Below are positions 44,571-56,100 of a DNA stretch of 64,000 nucleotides, in pieces. Every line of letters begins with the position of its first letter. Position 1 is the first letter of the stretch. Both the position numbers and the translations under genes were made by a program. A model generated the notes under the pieces. It saw nothing but the letters and a program-made list of their open reading frames with translations. It searched no databases and was not told the DNA's origin. The stretch is from Norana najaformis (Eukaryota > Annelida > Clitellata > Crassiclitellata > Hormogastridae), in NCBI GenBank assembly GCA_964023275.1, contig OZ029914.1, forward strand, positions 14,916,308 through 14,980,307, in the 5' to 3' direction.

Positions 44571-45581
44571 TCAAGTCATTCGACACCGAAGAAGCTTCTT
44601 TTGTACGATTTCCGATTTCCGAGTGTGGCATCTGCCGGAACAATCGCGCATAATATTCCAGCAATAGTCTGCCATCATGTGTGCATCTCATCTTCCTTGA
44701 TATCGATTTTCCATTGTTTTGATGTCTTGGTGAAATCTTTCACCTTGCTCTTCGCTGAAGTCACCAAGATTCTCTGGAAAGCGATCTAAGTGACTGTGGA
44801 GATAATGAACTTTAATGCTCATGTTGCAGCCAAGCTTGTTGAAATGAAGAAGCATATCCTCTACTAGTTGTGCATAATTGTCTGCCTTCTTGTTGCCAAG
44901 AAAATTTTTAGTTACAAGAACAAAGGAAGACCAGGCACAAGATTCGATTTCATTCATTGATGGTATGAAAAGTGGGTCATTCATAAGTTGCCTGATCTGT
45001 GGACCATCGAAGATTCCAGCCTTCAATTTTTCCATTGTAATTCCTGGTAACTTGTGTACTATGTATTCGAAGCATGAACCTTCTTTATTCAAAGCCCTGA
45101 CAAATTCTTTCATCAGGCCTAGCTTTATATGTAGTGGTGGCAGTATGATCCTATCTCGTGCCACCAAAGATTCCTTGATTACATTTTCAGCTCCAACCAC
45201 CATGTCTTTCCTCGAAGGCCAATCTTTTCTTGTCCAATGTTCATGCTTGGCTCTACTGTCCCAAAGACACAAAAAGCAGGGATACTTTGTGTAGCCACTT
45301 TGTTGACCAAGGAGGAAATTTACCATCTTCAAGTCTACACAAATTACCCATTGATGTTCTTTGTATTTTATCTTTTCCAGTACTAAAGAGATGGCATTGT
45401 ACTCTTCTTTCATCCTGGTGAAGTGACCGATTGGAATAGAACCAAATTTGTTGCCGTCATTTAAAAGCACACATTTCAGACTACGTTTTGAACTGTCGAT
45501 AAAAAGACGCCACTCATCTGGGCTGTAATCCGACAGACCAATTTGCAGGTAATCATATTTGATATATGAACAGGTATACAT
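44571..45581 (-). pseudogene. Transposon-like ORF, copy 3, C-terminal part with one stop
   Basis: The minus-strand frame from about 45,570 reads DEWRLFIDSSKRSLKCVLLN, ICVDLKMVNFLLGQQSGYTK, CFLCLWDSRAKHEHW, RIILPPLHIKLGLMKEF, VHYLHSHLDRFPENLGDFSE, EQGERFHQDIKTM and ENRYQGR. TGA (44,690-44,688) follows, where relatives would have W or C. The frame then stays open through HMMADYCWNIMRDC to TGA at 44,571. About 140 residues between this part and the inverted N-terminus are missing. The C-terminal 290 residues are otherwise uninterrupted, so decay is recent or purifying selection lasted long. Confidence 0.8.
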
Positions 45582-45699
45582 TCACTCACTTGAACAAATT
45601 TAGCTAATGCGTTCGAACACAAACGTTTCCGCTACATTTCCGTTAGTCTGGACTCTATTTTTTGGATTTCACATAATTTCTTCCCTATGGTGCTAACTT

Positions 45700-46631
45700 T
45701 TTAAAACACTGTAATGTGGAGGTCGCGGTCTGTGTTTAACTACGCGGGGAGGGGTGACTCCAGCACAGCTCTGCACACATGGCCACCCACATCAAAGTCC
45801 CTTCTACTCTCAACGCAGAATGGCCGTTCTGTACCATCTGTGCCCATAGTGTCCGTTCTCTCTAAGGAAGGTTCGGGATTGGCAGCTTGCTTAAAAGAAA
45901 GGCAACTGTAAAACTCTGTCTCGGAATCCGAGTCTGCCTCTTCCGTGGTCGCGTGATGAGTAACGTCCTGAGGATAGACTTATTCCAGAACAGAGTTCGT
46001 TCTTCATCGGCAAATTGATGTTCCATTTTTGTGGTCTGTCTTAACTACGTGCTGCCTTTTTATCACCATTCTACTTCTCGTAACTCTAGAACTACCGATT
46101 ATAATATGAGAATAATATGAGAATAATATGAGACACCAGCCATTCCCTTAGTTTCTGGGATATCAGCAACGCATCTGCCCACTATCATACGTCCCTCGCT
46201 CCAGTTCCATGTGTAAATCTGATTGAATTCGGCATGTATGCATGTCGATTTAACTTAAAGCCAGAAGAAAACCTTTTCGAATTGCTGCAGGATGCAATCA
46301 TTCACCCATTTATCCATTTATTCATTCATCCATTAATGCATTCATTTATTCAGAGCATTTATATAGCGTCCCTTATACAACTGGAGGCGCTTCCAGGCCA
46401 GCCCCGGCGAAAAAGAACAGTCCTCAAACTGTTGGTGAAAGCTGTATTTAACATACCTAGCCAGAAAGACAGCAGATCAAGAGGGAGCGCATCCCTCAAC
46501 TGGCATTGTCAGACCCACATCAGATGCTGCTGTTCTGTTTCATTTTCTGCCAAATATTCTTCAACCGTAAGACCATAACCTTAATTGAGGCCTAATGTTG
46601 ATATAAGAGTGCAGTAAATTAGCGTTTCATT
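45700..46631. repeat. Segmental repeat pair, first copy
   Basis: Matches 50,795-52,047 in the same orientation: AATGTGGAGGTCGCGGTCTG against GATGTGGCGGTCGCGGTCTG, then TGCCCATAGTGTCCGTTCTC, AAAACTCTGTCTCGGAATCC, a CATT-rich tract, and a LINE remnant (46,335-46,631, minus strand, EEYLAENETEQQHLMWV). On the minus strand both copies keep a related reading frame, RTLF...ILRT...RIPRQSF...LLSKLPI, of unknown nature. Confidence 0.8.
46335..46631 (-). mobile_element. LINE C-terminal remnant inside the first segmental repeat
   Basis: The minus strand reads YLAENETEQQHLMWV, LPLDLLSFWLG and LRTVLFRRGWPGSAS, then the 3' end GGGACGCTATATAAATGCTC and a GAATAAATGAAT tail. It is present in both segmental copies, so it predates their duplication. 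Confidence 0.65.
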
Positions 46632-46739
46632 GATTCCTCAGCGCTCACTGCTACATAGGCAAGTAATATAAGGCGGAAATGTTAACCCGCCGTATTGTGG
46701 CCTAGGCCCAATATGGCCTAATTGGTTCGACTCTGTACT

Positions 46740-46830
46740 CTATTACTGGGGATAACTAGCCACATGGATTGTGTGTCCGTAGTGATGTGCGGAACATTAA
46801 GGCCTGGCGCATTAGAAGTTGATGATTCGA
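46740..46830 (+). repeat. Solo LINE 3' tail
   Basis: GCGCATTAGAAGTTGATGA, preceded by CATTAAGGCCTG, resembles the end of the LINE at 26.6 kb (GCGCATTAGAAGTTACTAA). Confidence 0.45.
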
Positions 46831-47629
46831 AGTGGTTATACCTTAAAAAGGCGCCACGCGAATGTCCTAATACCGAATGAATAAGACAGTCGGTTACTAT
46901 AAAATAATGATTTAATACACACGTTCAGATTATAAGACTGCACAGAGGTTGCATGTGGATCGACAGAACTCATCTTAATCTAATCTAATCCCTAATACAT
47001 CTGCATTAACTTTGTTCTACATAAACTCCATAATCTAGGTCTGTTCTCGTCTTATCCGTCGTCATCGTCTTCCATCTTCTCTGTTTCTAGTTGAATCGTC
47101 ACCCTGTCCTATCTGTTCCTTCCAACTGCTCCCAAGTGCGCATTCTCCAAGTTATTTCTAGCTAGAATCCTGTCGGCCTCTGGGCGAACTGCTCTAGGCC
47201 GCTAAGCGCCTCTCACTAGCCCAGGATTGGACCCCATAACCATATTTTGTTCTTTCTCTGAACGAATTAACATATCACCCAGACTGTCTGCTATTTTGGC
47301 TGAGCTTAGACTTACTCATTTCTGCCTGTTCCTTCAATCTTCTTCCACAAATTCCCTTTCTAGGAAATATCGTTTACTTGGGCGGATCTTTCCAGCCCGT
47401 TCACTTCCCGGCCCGTTGCGAGACTGGGCCCTCCTAGCACCGGGCTATGACGTGTACAGCGACCCATCCTCCCCTTTCTATGCTGGGTGTCAGGTTGACT
47501 CATTTTAGGGTTAGCAGCTAATGCTAGCTGCCTTTGGCTATATGCTCTGAATAATACAATGCACTGTTACTTTATATAGTGCACTCTGTAGTTCGGTGAT
47601 AGTAGTTTGGCTTCTGTTTTCTCCTGCCA
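46831..47629. other. No gene recognised
   Basis: Includes a plus-strand open frame of 93 codons (47,227-47,508) without recognisable domains, and ATCTAATCTAATC near 46,978, probably the reverse of a LINE tail repeat. Confidence 0.3.
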
Positions 47630-47752
47630 ATCGGATTTCGGCCTGGCTTCTCCAAAAGATGACTTCGATTTGAATTTCTCTAGAAGCAACCATCAGCTGA
47701 TGCCTTAAATATTATGACATTGGCACTATAGAAGTATTTAGATTGGAGTAAA
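47630..47752 (+). repeat. Solo LINE 3' tail
   Basis: CGGATTTCGGCCTGGCTTC, CAACCATCAGCTGATGCC, then ATTATGACATTGGCACTATA and GAAGTATTTAGATT. Matches the UTR of the CR1/L2-like LINE at 6.6 kb. Confidence 0.7.
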
Positions 47753-48285
47753 TAGTTAAAAGGCAGAGGCGAAAGTTTACTTGAATCTCATGTTTAATTT
47801 ATGTTTAATTTATGTCCTGCTTGGGTGGCGGCAATGGAAAACTTTTCGTCACCGCCGGCACAACTCACCTTCTTGTGGTGAAAGATTCCAGCTTAAATCT
47901 GAGTAAAGTAATCATTTTTCACCAATATGAGGAATTTGGAAGTGATTTCTTACCAGAAATGATATTAGGACGTTTCACTGCATAACTCTATACACATCAA
48001 CCTTCTCTACACACATCAGTCTTTCATGGCTTCCATAAGTGGAGGCCATAGGAATTATGGATATTTGCATTAAATTAAATTAAGTTAAATTATAACAAAT
48101 TTACACGACGGAATCGGATTCCAACCATGGACGCAGAAGAAAACAAATTTGTAAATCTAAATTAACGCTACAGAGCAAGAGAATTTCACTTTGAATCATA
48201 GAAAACGTAAAATGAAATAAAATTTGAGTACCGAAATTTTATGTATTTTTGAGTTATTTTAATTCGAAAATTAAACTTTGTCCAT
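47753..48285. other. No gene recognised
   Basis: AT-rich spacer before the NHL relics, with TTAATTTATGTTTAATTTATG as a short local repeat near 47,792. Confidence 0.4.
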
Positions 48286-48289
48286 CTCT

Positions 48290-48470
48290 ATGCTTCTGCT
48301 CGATCACTGTCCCATTTATTGTCAGCCACAGTAGACCATTTGTCTGATTCAGAAGAATCCTAAGTTGATCTCAAAATCTCTTAAATTCGAAATCTGAAAC
48401 AAATAACAAAATTCCACGGTTCCATTGATCAGCGAACATCACGAATCCATTTCCAAATGGATTAAGATTA
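48290..48470 (-). pseudogene. NHL-repeat relic, short second copy
   Basis: The minus strand reads NGFVMFADQWNRGILLF, FEFKRF and QLRILLNQTNGLL. It parallels NGLVMVADSGNSRVLLLDS and PWRILLDESNNQLFVADN of the neighbouring relic. Broken by stops. Confidence 0.6.
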
Positions 48471-48646
48471 GGAATGAAAGGGAAGATGAAATATCGTATA
48501 TCTTTCATTATCTTCTCCTCAGGTTTCCATTCTTAGTCAGCCGCCAACAAATAAGCAATGCAGGAAGATATATAGAAATGAAAGCAAATTACCTTGATTT
48601 TAATTAAACAAATTTGTTTGAATTAATTACTTAAACTGAAAAATCA

Positions 48647-49480
48647 AAATCCTTCTATCGTCCGTTTATTATCAGCCACAAACAGCTGATTATTTGACTC
48701 GTCCAGAAGAATCCTCCATGGATCTTTTAATCCGTATTTCTCTTTTGAGAGGATTTCTCTCTTAAATTCCAAAGCAGAATCCAATAACAAAACTCGACTA
48801 TTCCCTGAATCAGCGACCATAACCAATCCATTTCCAACAATGTTAAAATATACTGGAAGATCCATTTGTGCTATGGTCGATTCACATTTTCCACCAAATG
48901 ACTTCTTAAGTTTTCCATTTGCATCCACTAAGCACACTCTTTGCAGAAGATCACTACTCCAGCCATGACTGACCACGAAATGACCATTGGTCAGTTTTAT
49001 AGCGTGCCATGGATTAAGAATACCTGATAGATATATTTCACGGATCAATTGTCCATTTGGCGAATATTAATTCAGTTTATTTTTATTTAAAACAGCTAAA
49101 ATGACATTCGCTTAATCTGCAACAGACAGACCCCAGCCCCAATTGTCTCCTGTTGACCAATAATTTATTAATTTTCCATTTGGATCAACTCTCAACATAT
49201 CATACGACTGAGCGAATCCTTTGAAATCGAAGATGTAGAGACATTTATTTCTGTTGCAGGAGCCCATGTTCATTGGACGAATTAATTCCTTCAAAATCCA
49301 TCGACGAATGAGGCTGAATTCCATAGAATCGTAAACTTTCTTCTTCTGAATCCTTTTCATTAACAACGAACAATTCTTTTTTTAAGATCGTCAATCCACG
49401 GATCGACTTCTTTTCTTCTTCTGCGGCTTTTGTTCTGATCGTCTGAACAAAAATTGGATCCAATTTATATTGAAGTTCCA
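48647..49480 (-). pseudogene. NHL-repeat propeller pseudogene exon
   Basis: Begins after an acceptor TTCTATTTTCAG at 49,481. It reads LQYKLDPIFVQTIRTKAAEE, GLTILKKELFVVNEKDSE, a frameshift near 49,345, VYDSMEFSLIRRWILKELI, LRVDPNGKLINYWSTGDNWG, stops at 49,112-49,114 and 49,067-49,069, then YSPNGQLIREIYLSG, NPWHAIKLTNGHFVVSHG, VCLVDANGKLKKSFGG, GLVMVADSGNSRVLLLDS and WRILLDESNNQLFVADN. These are several NHL strands as found at the C-terminus of TRIM-type proteins, where the propeller binds RNA or protein. With a shift and two stops it cannot make the full propeller. No RING or B-box exon is visible upstream. Confidence 0.75.
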
Positions 49481-49544
49481 CTGAAAATAGAAGAAAATTC
49501 ATTAGATATTGACAAAATTTATAAATTGTTTCCGACATATTCAA

Positions 49545-50790
49545 ATAATGTTATTTTAAACTTACTCTAAAGCATACGACGACGGCGAACAGAACGATGA
49601 TAACTGCATGCGATTCAGACAATTTCAGGCTAACGAAAATGATGGATTTAGAGTATGGTAGAGCGACAAAGAATAATAAAAATCTAACAATAATCCGAGA
49701 ACTTCTATTGCGCCACTGTATTAATACTCAAGACATCAGTCGATGGTCATTGCTAACGAAATCGTTATGGAAGCAAAATCCCATGTGGTCAATCCGGTCG
49801 AAAACCAAGAATGAGGTCCGAGAAGACACAGAGACAGCTTAGGAAGGAATGAGTCCAGGAAAAGATGAGTTTTAGTGGAGGTCTGAAAGTCAAGAGACAC
49901 ATCGAAAGACGCACATCGAGATATGGAGAGAGAAACAGGAACGAGTCCGAAAGTGCATCAGGTGCTTTATCAGTGAAAGATTAATACTTCTAAGTCACTC
50001 ACAGTACTACTGAAATTACTTGTGCATTCATTTTACTATTACCGTTTTTGTCTGGCATATGTTGAAATCGAATGAGTTTGAGTAAAAGTATAATGATTTT
50101 CTTCAGTTTTCATACTGCCATATTTATTTATTTATTTTGAGGCAACAAGACTTACGTGATCAGATATGAAACGACGGATATGAGCTGCTAGAAAAAATTC
50201 TCTGTCATTTAAGTATGGCTCTTTTTTCTTGTAACTTCTAAATGTTATCACTGTTGCGATTTGGTGAAATTAGAATCTTTAGAAGTTATGTTGCCATTTG
50301 CTTTTTATATCGCATGTCTAAACGTGTTGACTATTTGTGGCTGTTGTAACTATACCTGATCTAGTTGATCATTATGCACAGTGAAAGAGTAACTGATAAG
50401 GAAAATGGATCCAAGTAAACGCTAAACATATACTTCGAACAAGAAAATCCAACCTGTAAGTAAATCGTTTCAGTGAAGTTCACTTTGTAACATTAATAAG
50501 TTAGAATAAGACTAATAATGCGAAAAAATCAGAACTTCTCTATTCACTATGCATTCACTCTTGCCGTGTACCAATAAAACTACATCGAACATCACACTTT
50601 GTACCTCGCAGGTAAACATATTTGATTTACAAACACTCGCACGTTCACCTAGCACGAATTGATTCAATTAATGCACTTGAACACGTTTCCTATATTGTGT
50701 CTGTTCCTCTGCTCGAGTAGCTTTTGGCTTTTACATCAAGAGTAAAAGCCAACATTTTATCAGATTTCATCTCTTACATAGGCCGATATC
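49545..50790. other. No gene recognised
   Basis: Intergenic. The plus-strand frame at 49,597-49,842 has no domain. No repeats recognised. Confidence 0.4.
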
Positions 50791-51483
50791 TTTTTGAACA
50801 CCGTGATGTGGCGGTCGCGGTCTGTGCTTAACTTCGCGGGGTGGGGTGTCTCCAGCCCATTTCTACGCTCAGAGCTACCCGCATCACTGCTCCTTGTACT
50901 CTCAACAGTAAAGGGCCGTTTCGCACCATCTCTGTCCATAGTGTCCGTTCTCTTCAAGATTGGCAGCTTGCTTAAGAGAGGCAACACTGCAAAACTCTGT
51001 CTCGGAATCCGACTCTGCCACTTCCGCGATCGCGTTATGGGTAACGTCCTGAGGATGGTCTTTTTGCAGAAAAGGGTTCGTTCCTTTTCTGACAATAGAC
51101 GTTCTCGTTTTGTGTGCCTTCTTTACTACGGAATATCTCCTCCTCACGATTCTACATCTCGTCACTGTGGAACTACAGCCATTAATATGAGACATTGGTC
51201 TTTAGCTTAGTTCCTGGGCCAAGGGAGTCTTATGATACGTCTCTATGTCTTTCCGCCCTACGCTCATGGATATCGAACACCACATCTCTCCACTATCATA
51301 GTCTATCAGGCCATTTCCATGTGTAATCGGATCGAATTCGGCTTGCATAGGCCTACCGATTCCACTTAAAGCCATAAGGAAAGCTTTTCGAGTTGCTACA
51401 GGATGCATTCATTCATTCCTTCATTTCTTCATTCATCCATCCATTAATTAATTAATTCATTCATTCATTCATTCAGAACATTT

Positions 51484-51668
51484 ATCTAGCGTCGCTTCAA
51501 GTTATACACCACTCTGTCTCTGCCTGACTTTTGTATCTTGACCTGTACCGAACTCTTTTGCCTATCGATTTTGTTTTGACTGTGTGCCTGTGAATAAGCT
51601 GGTCCCCGCGACATGGCTCTCGTTGGGTGCTGTAGAAATCTCGGGATGACGATTACGATTACACCTAG
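51484..51668 (+). mobile_element. LINE 3' UTR fragment inserted in the second segmental copy
   Basis: Plus strand TTTTGCCTATCGATTTTG, GTGAATAAGCTGGTCCCCGC, GGGTGCTGTAGAAATC, then GATTACGATTAC. Same UTR as 35.8 and 52.6 kb. Absent from the copy at 46.3 kb, so it is younger than the segmental duplication. Confidence 0.75.
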
Positions 51669-51689
51669 TGGCTCTCCCAGCTCGGCCCC

Positions 51690-52000
51690 GGTGAAAGAGA
51701 ACAGTCTTCAACTGTTGGTGAAAGTAGGCCTATGTCTACACGTAGTACCCTAGCCAAAGGACACACAGATCAAGAGGGAGTCCATTCCACGTAGAAGGCC
51801 CAACCACAGAAAAGGCACGATGCTGCATTGTTGAAATGCATATAACAGGAGCAACAATTTCACATCGGGCCGTGGAGCAAAAATTTCCGCGTCCAGAACA
51901 ACAAAGCTCACACAACTGGCATCGCCAGACCCACATCAGGTGCTGTGGTTCTTTTTCCATTTCTGCCAAATATTCTTGAACCATAAGACCAAAACCTTAA
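51690..52000 (-). mobile_element. LINE C-terminal remnant inside the second segmental repeat
   Basis: The minus strand reads EYLAEMEKEPQHLMWVWRCQ, then HRAFSVVGPSTWNGLPLDL, a LINE RT C-terminus (AFSVxGPxxWNxLPxxL). Confidence 0.7.
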
Positions 52001-52494
52001 ATGAGTGCTGATGCTGATATAGGAGTGTTATAAATGAGCGTTTACCCACCTTTATTGCTAAATCAAGAGATAACATGATGACCAGGCCACTAGATGACTG
52101 CAGATGATTCGTCAAAGCAGAACATGACAAGATGAGCTGATATGCTGATCATTTGATGACAAAATCAAGATGACCACAGTTGCAGCACGAACTGTTGTCG
52201 GTAGCCATACTTTTCGCTTTGAATTTAAATGCACCACAAATCGGTATTTTGCTCTGTTTGATCGGTATTGTTAGTGCGTTCAGCAAGTTAACAACCGAGG
52301 ATGCGCTTTCATGAGTTAACTTTTTTACTAAAACATGACCTGCCTAGTTTGCGGATGGGAGAGTTGGCAGTAAAAATGTTAATAATATTAGACAATTTTG
52401 TGAATATTGGTTTCTGTCTTACAAGAATCATTTCTGCTGTATTGTTCTTGACACTCGTCCTTTAACTTTGACTCAAACTGTACAAATTTTACAC

Positions 52495-52560
52495 GAATCT
52501 CATCGTGGATGAGATTGACGCCTTGGGAATTATGATAACGGCGCCATAGAAGTCATTAGA
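52495..52560 (+). repeat. Solo LINE 3' tail
   Basis: GAATTATGATAACGGCGCC, then ATAGAAGTCATTAGA. End of the CR1/L2-like UTR. It abuts the reverse-oriented LINE end at 52,566. Confidence 0.65.
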
Positions 52561-52565
52561 ATGCA

Positions 52566-52860
52566 TATCGTAATCGTAATTCCAAGATTTCTACAGCGCC
52601 CAACGAAAGCCGCGCCGCGGGGACCAGCTTATTCACAGGCGCTCAGTCAAAACAAAATCGATAGCAAAAGGTTTCGGTTCCGGGTCAAGATTCAAGAGTC
52701 AGGCAGAGAGACAGCGTGGCAGCTGCGGCAAAGATCTTTGGCTACGGTGGGTGATGTTTGGGGTTGGAGAGCAGAGACAGATGAGGAAGAAGGGGTGTCA
52801 GAATAGGATCTGTGTAAGAGGAATGTTTTCAGTTTTGAGTGAAAGGCCGATTGACGTTTT
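52566..52860 (-). mobile_element. LINE 3' UTR, minus strand, upstream of the Rab gene
   Basis: Plus-strand landmarks TCGTAATCGTAAT, TTTCTACAGCGCCCAACGAA, ACCAGCTTATTCACAGGCGC and AAAACAAAATCGATAG. Family of 35.8, 51.5 and 57.5 kb. It places an element within 270 bp of the Rab start codon. Confidence 0.75.
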
Positions 52861-53127
52861 TGGACGCCTAATCTCTAATTGACCTCTTTAATTGCTATAT
52901 CACGTGATCTTGAGCGATGAACTTTGACCAAAACTGTCCTACTTTCAAAGTTGCCATACTTGTAGCGTGATTAGCGGAATCTGTATCGAAGACAAAAGTT
53001 TGCGGTGTGTTCTATGGTCCCGTGAGAATGAGTGAGTTATGAGTCTTCCCAAAATTACGAAAATGAACCGGAACCCACGATACCGTCGTTAATTTATCGT
53101 ATCTTGCGGCGAATATTTGACGCCAAA

Positions 53128-56100
53128 ATGCCGAACTTAGAAGCAAAAGTTGTCGTGTTAGGCTCACAAGGTATGTTTATGTTGACGTCCTGTTCTTGAC
53201 AAAGGCCTGGTTTCATTTGTGGGCGTGAACGATTTATGTAACGCAGTATGTGATAAGTGACTGCGTGTAAATCGTGATGATAGACGCAGGTGTGTCGTTG
53301 AACCTCATTTGATTAAGCAACATTAAGTAAGGAAGAATCGAAAAACTGCCGGAGGAAAGACGTCCGTTATCCTAGATGCTTTTTCTGAATAAAAAAGTCG
53401 TAATCAGCAAATAATTTTTATGTTGTTTGGTCCATATAAATAAGACCAGATACAGAAGGAGACAGTGGTGGGTTGTTTTTTTAGTTGAGGTGAAAGGGAA
53501 GGTGATAAATTGGAATCGGAATTCAAGCCAGCATCTTCGACGGACTATGATTTTGGATTGCGATTTTGACTTGAAGCGACCACCTATTGATGCCTCGGGC
53601 ATGATGATAAAGGTGCTATAGAAGTCATTAGATTATATTAGAATTGGTTGGATCTCGGTAAGATTTCATGACAAGATCGGCCTTTAGTTTGAATGGAAAG
53701 CCAGACAGATGATGATGGATGTTTGAAGGGTGGAGGTATGGAGAATTTGTAGAATTCAAGTGGGACATTGTTTCAGAGTCAAGGTATAAGATCATTAGTG
53801 ACTGGGGGATGGACAAAGTGAAATCATCACCTCTTTTCCATTAAGTGCTAGAAGACCATCCTGCTTAATTGTGGTTTTGGGTTGTCAGGTTGGGAGTGCC
53901 TCTGAGTTTTTCGTTGAAGTGGATCTGTATGACTATGTGATTACATTTGCAAATTGAACTGATTGTGCTGGAAATATCTGAATGAATACTTATTCTGTAA
54001 ATGTGGGGCCTGCATTGCATGCACTAACTCTATGACCAGCCCTGTGACATCTCGTGTTTGCCATCTGTAATAAGAATTATAAAATATCTAATGAGTTTTA
54101 GCTTGAAATGACCCGTATATCAATTTGTTTTGCTGTTATTTCTGTTTCAACTTTGATGTGTCTTGGCAAATAAAACAAATCAGAGCCATGTTGGTGTAAA
54201 CTGGTTGTAACTGTTGTTCACATCTCCTTTGTTTTGCTTATACAGTCCACATGAAATGAGTTTACCTTTGATCTGTTTCACTACATCTACGCAGTTTCTT
54301 CGGTTGAAAACTCCTTATCCACAGGGGTGGCCCAAAGTGCTTCAGAGTAGATACTAACCATGAATGCCATAGAAACTTTCCGATACATTAGATCACATTT
54401 TCTCAGACTTGTAGCCACTTTCAGTTCAGAATAATGCACATCTGTGATAATTTTGCTTAGCTAATTCACATGGATCCATGATTTCTGATTCATCTAGCAT
54501 CTGATTTGGCAAACTTTTTTGAGTTCATATAAGTTTCTATAGGATGCTACCTATTTAGCTGTTGGATGACAGTTTGAGTCGCTAGTCAGTAAACACCCAG
54601 CAGTTTGGCCACCACCTTTGCTTGACTAACATAATTGGCAGCCTAAGAATTCGAAACTTGCCTGTCACCTGTTAGCCTATTGACTTGGACTGTGCCAGTT
54701 CTGGACCTAGCCTTCTTGGAGCCTGAGTCTGGTACATTATAGATTCTCTTCTGTCGACCGAGAGCTTTCATCCGTTGATGGCGATGAAATCATTACCATC
54801 TTAAAATCTCCTGAGCAGCACAATCGAAGGCATACAAGGGACTTCTGAATCTGGCTTCTGAATCTGGCTCACCTTGCTTTTTGGTAGAAGCTGGAGAAGC
54901 CAGCTCTTCACAGGCTTGTCGCTATCTTCTATCTTTGGTGCAAAAATAAACCTGAAACTATGAATACGTGGCTCTATTCCATTTGTGAATGAATGGATTT
55001 TAGTTGGTACTCGACAATAGACTGCTTCTGCTCTGAAAACGTAACTTCACCATAAACAAATATAACATATCCTACCTTTTCTTAGCGCCATTTTGCTCTC
55101 ATATTGAACCTCTGAGGTTTCTAGGGGCTTTAATCAAATTGCATTTATATATGTATATATAACTATAATTGTATTATATTGTCTTTATAATTAAATTGTC
55201 AAATTTATAGTCTTTATGTGTCACGTTGACCTGCTTTGGTTTCCGTAGCCACGTTTAGTCGTTTTGACTTTCAGCCTAGATTCACAACTTATTCTGGACA
55301 TGTCATGCTGCTTGCTATTCTTGATGTGTGGTATTTGACCTGTTTGATCGTGTTACACTAATCATGTGTCCCAGTACCTCATACAGAATTAGGAATTAGC
55401 AGTCAACCTCTGGACTGGCTTAAGTCCTTCCTGAATGAGCAAATGATGATGGTGGCCGTGGGCTCAAGATTATACGGCTTGAACACCAATTCCATTCTAT
55501 GTACCTTGAGGCTCAGACTCTTGGGCCACCCCTGCACCTACTGCACATGCCCAGCCTGACTAAGATCATCACTGGGAGCATGGGTACACCAGGACAACAA
55601 TCAACTGTACAGAACTTGCGATGCTTTGGATGCTTTTGATCCTGTGTTTTCTATGCAGGCTACTGTGGCAAAATGTACAGTCATGGATGTCTTCCATTTG
55701 GCTCTGGTTGAACCTGATGAAGATGCAGTTAAGGAACTTGCCATGTGCACTCAGAGATTGATGAATAAGCGATCAATCTGTTTCATTACATCTATATCGT
55801 TTCATGCCTTGGAAACTCCTTATTTTTGGGACTGGCCCAAAGTGTTTCTCAGCAGAAGTACTGTTGTAATTCCATCCTTGCAAGTCTGCCAAAGTTTAGA
55901 GTGCATCAGCTTCAATCTGTCCTCAACTGTGCCATACAACTACTGGCCAGTTTGTTAATTGGCCTTGGTCATGCTGACCTTGGCTTTGAAATACATGTAT
56001 TGGCCTAGGACTCAAGGTATTTTGTAATATCAAATTCACAGAATTAAGAGCAAATGGCTGCAAATGTTCTCTAACTGGAGTCATAGAAACAGTTGTATAA

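Larger units (their letters stand above)
50795..52047. repeat. Segmental repeat pair, second copy
   Basis: Homologue of 45,700-46,631, longer because of an inserted LINE 3' fragment at 51,484-51,668. The minus-strand frame conserved between copies runs 51,090 to 50,770 without a stop here (RTLFCKKTILRTLPI, RIPRQSFAVLPLLSKLPILK). The ATTC-rich array at 51,410-51,480 is the LINE tail. Confidence 0.8.

Noticed and set aside
44601..45421. Plus-strand open frames over ORF copy 3
   Set aside because: Antisense shadows of the minus-strand coding frame.
46685..46725. Near-palindrome around GGCCTAGGCC
   Set aside because: Arms are short with mismatches and there is no second copy; it could be chance.
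54250..54350. Duplicate exon of the Rab gene
   Set aside because: The repeated text lies in LINE-derived sequence and encodes no Rab motif.
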